This document shows positions 15,275 through 19,746 of a stretch of DNA of 19,746 nucleotides, piece after piece. Numbering within the stretch: position 1 is the stretch's first letter; the number at the start of each line of letters is the position of its first letter. The notes below the pieces were generated by a model. It saw only the letters and a list, made by a program, of their open reading frames with translations. It was not told the DNA's origin and made no database searches. The translations under genes were made by a program, and so were the position numbers. The stretch is taken from the NCBI GenBank assembly GCA_964513275.1, contig CAZELN010000019.1, forward strand, positions 1 through 19,746, given 5' to 3'. The stretch is from UBA12478 sp964513275 (lineage in GTDB: Bacteria > Patescibacteriota > Patescibacteriia > UBA9934 > GWF2-40-263).

Positions 15275-15773
15275 GCGAGGATTGGAGAGCTTGGCCACGA
15301 AGGTCGTTCACGAGACTTGAAAGCTGCTCTGGTTTTTTTACATATTCAATTTCGATGTCCGCGGCAGCCCCATGCAACTTGAGTTGAAGCGTTCCGTATC
15401 GAAACAGCGTCGCTCCCATCCCCTTCACTCGGACACTCACCTCGTCAATCTGTTCAAACCGCGCTTCGGTCACGACTCGGTGAAAAAATCCTCGCTGATC
15501 ATAGTCAACGACTCGCATGTCCGTTACAAGAAAAACCGTACGCACCCACATGAGATAGAGCCGCAAGAGGACGAAGATCCCGGAGGCAAGCCACACGAAG
15601 AACGCCACCACACCCCATATCCCAAGTCGCCAGAGCGGAAAAAGAAAGAAAAACGGTAATACGATCCAAAGACTCGCGAGTACGAACTTCCAGAACAGAG
15701 GAACCACGCTTGCACGGACAATCGCCAAAACGTCTTCTCGTGGTTTGAGTTCGATGTGTTTAGGTACGTCCAT
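15261..15773 (-). CDS. Membrane protein with bacterial PH domain (YdbS/YdbT-like)
   Basis: 170 residues. Start IELKPREDVLAIVRAS, two membrane helices (about 24-48 and 52-75), then a small beta-rich domain (about 80-155) with TVFLVTDMRVVDYDQRGFFHRVV, EQIDEVSVRVKGMGATLFRYGTLQL, as in bacterial PH-domain (PF03703-type) proteins. The cellular role of these is mostly unknown; here it is embedded between Mur and divisome genes. ATG 15773 gives a 14-base overlap with the MurE-like gene; the upstream ATG at 15839 would overlap far more and is less likely. Confidence 0.82.
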   Translation of the reverse strand: MDVPKHIELKPREDVLAIVRASVVPLFWKFVLASLWIVLPFFFLFPLWRLGIWGVVAFFVWLASGIFVLLRLYLMWVRTVFLVTDMRVVDYDQRGFFHRVVTEARFEQIDEVSVRVKGMGATLFRYGTLQLKLHGAAADIEIEYVKKPEQLSSLVNDLRGQALQSSHAIT

Positions 15774-17103
15774 AGCGTTTCGTAAGGGCTCGTCGTGCGG
15801 CAGTACGATCATCCCAAGGAACTTTCTTTCCATCCGCAACAGCCATGACAGGCTCGCTTCCTTTGCCTGTAATCAGAACAAGGTCGTCTGGTTCGGCAAC
15901 CATAACCGCAAAGTCAATTGCTTCCTGACGATCAAAGATTCGGTAGAGAGTCACTCCGTCCATTTTCCCTGCTCGCCCAGCCGCGTCGGCCACATCATTT
16001 ACAATCTGCATCGGATCCTCATCATACGGATCTTCATTCGTGACGATCACGATGTCATCATGAGACGCTGCCATCTCGCCAAGTGTTTTGCGCCGAGCGA
16101 CATCACGTCCCCCACCCGCACTTCCAAGAATATGGATGAGGTGCTTATGTTGGATCAGCGAAACCGTCTCATACACAGCACCAAGCGCGGCTGGCTCATA
16201 CGCATAATCGACGATGACCGTGAATGGCTGTCCTTCGTCGATTTTCTCGAGCCGACCTGGAACAGGTTGGAGGGTCTCAACTCCGCGATGGATGACTTGA
16301 TGGTCAAATCCCAACAACGCAAGTGTCCCGATCGGGACAAGTACGTTCTCGAGGTAAAACCGTCCGATGGGCTTGAAATGGATATTCTTTCCTGCCCACG
16401 AGAACGTCGTACACGTCGATTCAAAATGGACATCGGCAGCCAAAATCGGTGTGGTATTGAGTCGAGTTTGAAGTTCCGGCTGAGCTCCTTTCCATGAACA
16501 TCCACCATATCGGTCGACTTCAAACGAAAGGAAATACTCCGCATGAGGGTCGTCGAGATTCACCATGATCGACTTCTCGATCTCGCGACCGTTGATTTTT
16601 TTGCGAGGCAGTCGATGCAATCGATCGAACAGCTTGCCTTTAGTCGTTTTGTAATTTTCAAATCCCCCATGTGCCTCAATGTGCTCGGGTGTAAGATTGG
16701 TGAACGCCACCACATCGTAATTGATCCCGATGTGACGGAATTGAGAAATGCCCTGTGAGGACGTCTCGATCACGGCGTACCGACATCCTGCGTCCACCAT
16801 CTCGCGTAAAAGTTTCTGCGTTTGAAATCGACCGAGCATCGTCATCTTTTTGTCGTTGACCCACTCACGGTCGGCTACCTTGAAACTCGCGGTCGTTGTC
16901 CAACCCACACGTTCGCCCGCGGACTCCAGCAGTCGACCGATAAACTGTACAGTTGTCGATTTTCCGTTCGTTCCTGTCACGCCGATCACGATCAACTGCT
17001 CAGATGGATGTCGATACAAAAAAGCTGCCAAACGAGCCAAGGTGTAGTGATAGGCACCGATCAGAAATTCGGATGTGAATGATCGGATGATGCGCTTCAC
17101 CAT
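15760..17103 (-). CDS. MurE-like Mur ligase without the usual N-terminal domain
   Basis: Mur ligases join an amino acid to a UDP-MurNAc peptide using ATP. 447 residues. P-loop GTNGKST at 44-50, ETSSQGISQFRHIGI (the ESSSxG region), FTNLTPEHIEAHGGFENYKTTKGKLF, GRFYLENVLVPIGTLAL, and a C-terminal domain with VDYAYEPAALGAVY, LGSAGGGRDVARR, TNEDPYDEDPMQI and ITGKGSE. This order matches MurE. Only about 40 residues precede the P-loop, where MurE normally has an ~90-residue UDP-substrate domain. The DNPR motif that selects diaminopimelate reads EDPYD (357-361), so the amino acid cannot be predicted. It follows murD by 3 bases. A second copy of the TGTCCCGATCGGGACA palindrome is inside it. Confidence 0.87.
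   Translation of the reverse strand: MVKRIIRSFTSEFLIGAYHYTLARLAAFLYRHPSEQLIVIGVTGTNGKSTTVQFIGRLLESAGERVGWTTTASFKVADREWVNDKKMTMLGRFQTQKLLREMVDAGCRYAVIETSSQGISQFRHIGINYDVVAFTNLTPEHIEAHGGFENYKTTKGKLFDRLHRLPRKKINGREIEKSIMVNLDDPHAEYFLSFEVDRYGGCSWKGAQPELQTRLNTTPILAADVHFESTCTTFSWAGKNIHFKPIGRFYLENVLVPIGTLALLGFDHQVIHRGVETLQPVPGRLEKIDEGQPFTVIVDYAYEPAALGAVYETVSLIQHKHLIHILGSAGGGRDVARRKTLGEMAASHDDIVIVTNEDPYDEDPMQIVNDVADAAGRAGKMDGVTLYRIFDRQEAIDFAVMVAEPDDLVLITGKGSEPVMAVADGKKVPWDDRTAARRALTKRYGRT
16327..16342. repeat. Perfect palindrome TGTCCCGATCGGGACA, copy 2
   Basis: Sixteen-base palindrome inside the MurE-like gene, encoding VPIGT, identical to the core of 4795-4812 in copA. Confidence 0.8.
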
Positions 17104-17106
17104 AGG

Positions 17107-18582
17107 CTACGTCGTTATCGTACCCCCAAGCTGTTCAAACGCCGCCTTGAATTGATCGCCACGATCAAATTCGTTTTTAAACATTCCAAAACTCGAGGTG
17201 CCTGGCGATAACAGAATGACATCGCCAAGCTTGGCGTTTTCGAGCGCCGCCTTCATCGCCTTGGCCATCGAGTCCACGCGGACACTTGGAGCGCCGTCGC
17301 CGATGGCGCGTTCAAAGTCGTCGGCTGCTGTGCCGTCGAACACAACCACAAATTTACACTGCTCACCAATCATCTTGCCGAGCTCTGTAAAACTGAGTCC
17401 TTTTGAACTCCCGCCGCCGATGAGCACAATATTTCCACCTTTACCGAACCGTTTGAGTGCGGCCATGACGCCCTCAGGGCTCGTTCCGGTCGTGTCGTTC
17501 ACAAATAGCACGCCTTCGATTTCGCCAAGAATCTCTTGTCGTCCTGGCAGCCCTGCAAACGTCTTGAGGGCTTGATGAATGTCCTGATCCGACACTCCTG
17601 CAAGATGTGCCGCCAGCGAGGCCGAGAGCGCATTCATAATGTTGTGCTCTCCTTCGAGTTTGAGGTCGTGGACATGGGCGTAGTTTGTCGCCACGCCGTC
17701 GATTCGACGTACCAAATTATCTCCATCGCGATAGACGCCGTTTGCGCCGTCGGGAAGCCCCGTCGCCGAAAACCAGTAGATGTGTTTGGATGGAATCCGA
17801 CCCGCAATTTCATGCATGATCTCTTGGTCGGCGTTGAGGATAGCGATCTGTTCTGGTTTCTGTTCCTGAAAAATCAACTCTTTGGCAGCCACGTACGCCT
17901 CAAAAGAGGGATATCGATCAAGGTGATCTTTGTAGGCGTTTGTGAGCAGAGCAATCTGCGGACCCAACCCCAAGCCTTCGATCGACTCCAACAACCACGA
18001 CGAAAGCTCAAGCACGATCGGGATCGGCTGTGTTTCTTCGAGCAACCAATCAAGATCTTCCAATGGAGAACGAGTAATATTCCCCGCGACAACCGTTTTT
18101 GGATGTGTCTGCTTCAACATCTCACCCAAGAGCGCGGTGGTCGTAGACTTTCCTCGCGTGCCGGTCACCGAATAAATCGGAAACGGGCAGTAGCGAAAAA
18201 AAAGTGAGATATCGCTCTCAACGGAAATACCTTGTTCTTTTGCAAGCACCACAAACTCTGATTCGCGCGCTACGCCAGGATTCTGCATGACCAAATCCAC
18301 GTCCGTAAAATTATCTGCATCGTGTTTGCCCAAAACAAACACAGGTTGATAGATGTCACGATCTTTGTGAATCTCTCGATACTCAGTGTACGCCGACATG
18401 ATTTCCTCCACCGAATCGCGAAGTTCTTCTTCATCTTTGAGATCGGTGATGACCAATTGTGCGCCATGGCGCATCAACCACTTGGCCGCGCCAATCCCGC
18501 TTCCCTTTTTGTGGCGCCCCAATCCCATGACGGTCACGGTGGCATCTTGAAAATTTTTAATATCGGATAAATCGATAGACAT
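17107..18582 (-). CDS. murD: UDP-N-acetylmuramoyl-L-alanine--D-glutamate ligase
   Basis: Adds D-glutamate to UDP-MurNAc-L-Ala in the cytoplasm. 491 residues, slightly long for the family. N-terminal Rossmann-like domain with TVMGLGRHKKGSGIG and LVITDLKDEEEL, PGVARESE, P-loop GTRGKST at 141-147, AGNITRSPLE, LELSSWLLE, TNAYKDHLDRYPSFEAYVAAK, and the C-terminal LPGRQEILGEIEGVLFVNDT, GGSSKGLSF and LLSPGTSSFGMFKNEFDRGDQF. These order as in MurD. The P-loop Asn is replaced by Arg (GTRGKST for GTNGKST). It is preceded by the glycosyltransferase (4-base gap) and followed by the MurE-like gene. It works downstream of MurI, also in this window. Confidence 0.94.
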   Translation of the reverse strand: MSIDLSDIKNFQDATVTVMGLGRHKKGSGIGAAKWLMRHGAQLVITDLKDEEELRDSVEEIMSAYTEYREIHKDRDIYQPVFVLGKHDADNFTDVDLVMQNPGVARESEFVVLAKEQGISVESDISLFFRYCPFPIYSVTGTRGKSTTTALLGEMLKQTHPKTVVAGNITRSPLEDLDWLLEETQPIPIVLELSSWLLESIEGLGLGPQIALLTNAYKDHLDRYPSFEAYVAAKELIFQEQKPEQIAILNADQEIMHEIAGRIPSKHIYWFSATGLPDGANGVYRDGDNLVRRIDGVATNYAHVHDLKLEGEHNIMNALSASLAAHLAGVSDQDIHQALKTFAGLPGRQEILGEIEGVLFVNDTTGTSPEGVMAALKRFGKGGNIVLIGGGSSKGLSFTELGKMIGEQCKFVVVFDGTAADDFERAIGDGAPSVRVDSMAKAMKAALENAKLGDVILLSPGTSSFGMFKNEFDRGDQFKAAFEQLGGTITT

Positions 18583-18586
18583 ACAT

Positions 18587-19249
18587 TCAAAATTTACCTC
18601 GCAGATGAGCTACACGAACTATCACTATCGCTTTTGCTACTTGAAAAGCCATTTGTGCATATTGTAACACAGCCCGAGGCCAGCCGACTTTTTCGTACTT
18701 ACGTCGAATAGAAAGACCTACGAGTTCTACCGCTCCGTAAGAAAGCCTGTGGCTGCGACAAAAATAATTGAGCGCCACTTCCACCATGAATCCTCTGAGG
18801 TAGGTTGGATGGATTTGTTCCATCACCAACCGCCAGAGAGCGCGCTCTCCGCTTATGAGCGGAAGGTGGCGCGACAACGAGGTGAGGAGTCTCCCACGAT
18901 CCCGCAATCCAACATTCATGGCGCGAGATCCAGACACGACAGGGTGCACAAGCTGCTCGAGATGATCCGACGTGAGACCACGCAAATCGGCATCCAAAAA
19001 CACCAGCACAGTCGCGTTCGTTTTTTGAAGCCCAAACCACATGGCTTCCCCCTTCCCGATATTGGTTGGCATCTCGTATACTGTGGCTCCGGCAGCGCGC
19101 GCACGATGGGCGGTTGCATCCGTTGATCCATCCGAAATCACGATCACCTCCTGTATCCATGACGACCGTGCGACCGTGCTCACTACCTGGGTGATCGTTT
19201 CTTCCTCATTCCAAGCAGGAATAATTGCTGCCACGCGCGGGGAATTCAT
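18587..19249 (-). CDS. Family 2 glycosyltransferase
   Basis: 220 residues. GT-A fold with AAIIPAWNEEETI at 7-19, VISDGSTDAT (Asp40 region), NIGKGEAMWFGL and the DAD metal site at 86-88 (VFLDADLRG). The C-terminal half has LRGFMVEVALNYFCRSHRL and a weak hydrophobic stretch at the end (AFQVAKAIVIVRV). It resembles dolichyl-phosphate-mannose or glucosyl-3-phosphoglycerate synthase-like enzymes; donor and acceptor are unknown. ATG 19249 overlaps the stop of the previous gene by four bases (ATGA), which decides the start. Position ahead of murD suggests a cell-surface glycan or lipid-linked sugar role. Confidence 0.88.
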   Translation of the reverse strand: MNSPRVAAIIPAWNEEETITQVVSTVARSSWIQEVIVISDGSTDATAHRARAAGATVYEMPTNIGKGEAMWFGLQKTNATVLVFLDADLRGLTSDHLEQLVHPVVSGSRAMNVGLRDRGRLLTSLSRHLPLISGERALWRLVMEQIHPTYLRGFMVEVALNYFCRSHRLSYGAVELVGLSIRRKYEKVGWPRAVLQYAQMAFQVAKAIVIVRVAHLRGKF

Positions 19250-19746
19250 ACCTGTTTGAGCTTTACCGCAAGGGTGTCGCGCAAGGCTTCTGCTTGACCG
19301 CGGCTTTGTGTGATCCATTCTTGTGGCTCCACGCAAAACGATACCAAACGAAACGATTCCGCGACCCGTCCGACATAGGTATGTGCCAATTGATAAGCCT
19401 CCCAAGCCAACGTCTCCCCAACCTCTCCTCCATGCCGTTCTTCACATAGTCCGGTAAAAATTTTCAAGAGAACCATGTTGAGGTTCGCGTAAATCCGAAA
19501 CCATTCAGGAGCATCACTGATGGCTTGTTCATACCGTTGCTTCACCAATGGCTTGACGAACGTCACCCACCGTTTTGCCTCTTGAAAGAAGGGGTGGATT
19601 CTCATCTGAACCATTTCATGGTGCCATGATTCGTCTGAATCTGAACACGCAGAAACTTGGCGGATGCTGAACAACGACGGATCTAACGGTTCAAGAAGTG
19701 TCCCTTCCAACCTGGAAGTCAACTCTTGTTCGGACTGTTCTTCTGT
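19246..19746 (-). CDS. Unknown protein, C-terminal 166 residues (partial, runs off the right edge)
   Basis: The frame is open to the window edge; no start is visible (a TTG at 19722 is internal in appearance, preceded by TEEQSEQE). I do not recognise it. Mostly helical, with WHHEMVQMRIHPFFQEAKRW, YEQAISDAPEWFRIYANLNM, EAYQLAHTYVGRVAESFRL and the end ALRDTLAVKLKQV. No signal, membrane helix or metal motif is visible in this part. Its stop overlaps the glycosyltransferase ATG, so it belongs to the same operon. Confidence 0.7.
   Translation of the reverse strand, partial: TEEQSEQELTSRLEGTLLEPLDPSLFSIRQVSACSDSDESWHHEMVQMRIHPFFQEAKRWVTFVKPLVKQRYEQAISDAPEWFRIYANLNMVLLKIFTGLCEERHGGEVGETLAWEAYQLAHTYVGRVAESFRLVSFCVEPQEWITQSRGQAEALRDTLAVKLKQV

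Overview
The window looks like part of a metagenome-derived bacterial genome of the Patescibacteria (Candidate Phyla Radiation) type. This is inference from gene content and style, not from a marker gene. Genes are tightly packed and often overlap by 1-14 bases. Shine-Dalgarno sites are mostly absent. NMN adenylyltransferase is the archaeal NadM type, the Mur ligases are divergent, and a run of ten Ns marks a scaffold join. TGA is used as a stop (for example at 4141), so code 25 is not in use.

Layout, left to right. (1) 1-3176, minus strand: uvrB followed by the N-terminal part of uvrA (nucleotide excision repair), with several palindromic repeats inside and just upstream of the two genes. 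(2) 3420-4170, plus strand: a single GGDEF (diguanylate cyclase) gene with its own promoter, good ribosome binding site and terminator. (3) 8260-4169, minus strand: nadM, a small secreted Cys/His/Met-containing protein, a TauE/DsbD-like membrane protein fused to a cupredoxin, and the copper ATPase CopA; the last three look like a copper export/handling set. (4) 8355-9269, plus strand: murI (D-glutamate supply) and tRNA-Gln. (5) 11841-9304, minus strand: an rlpA-like gene, ftsE and ftsX, with ftsX broken by the Ns. (6) tRNA-Gly (plus), a lipoprotein gene (minus), an isolated G+C-rich unknown gene with a strong promoter (plus) and tRNA-Thr (minus). (7) 19746-13846, minus strand: an overlapping seven-gene run of an unknown protein, a family 2 glycosyltransferase, MurD, a MurE-like ligase, a PH-domain membrane protein, a FtsB/DivIC protein and a PpiC/SurA-like foldase.

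Regions 4, 5 and 7 together describe peptidoglycan precursor synthesis and septum formation. MurI supplies D-glutamate, MurD adds it, and the MurE-like ligase adds the next residue. FtsB and FtsEX act at the division site, and the RlpA-like protein may act on septal wall.

Most notable: at least four kinds of palindromic element within 2.8 kb at uvrBA, two of them translated in frame; a UvrA without its insertion domain; a GGDEF protein with a tandem duplication over its inhibitory-site strand; a shared -10 element between tRNA-Gly and rlpA; a compact copper locus with an undescribed small secreted protein; and a probable chimeric scaffold join in ftsX. I saw no CRISPR array, transposase or phage gene.
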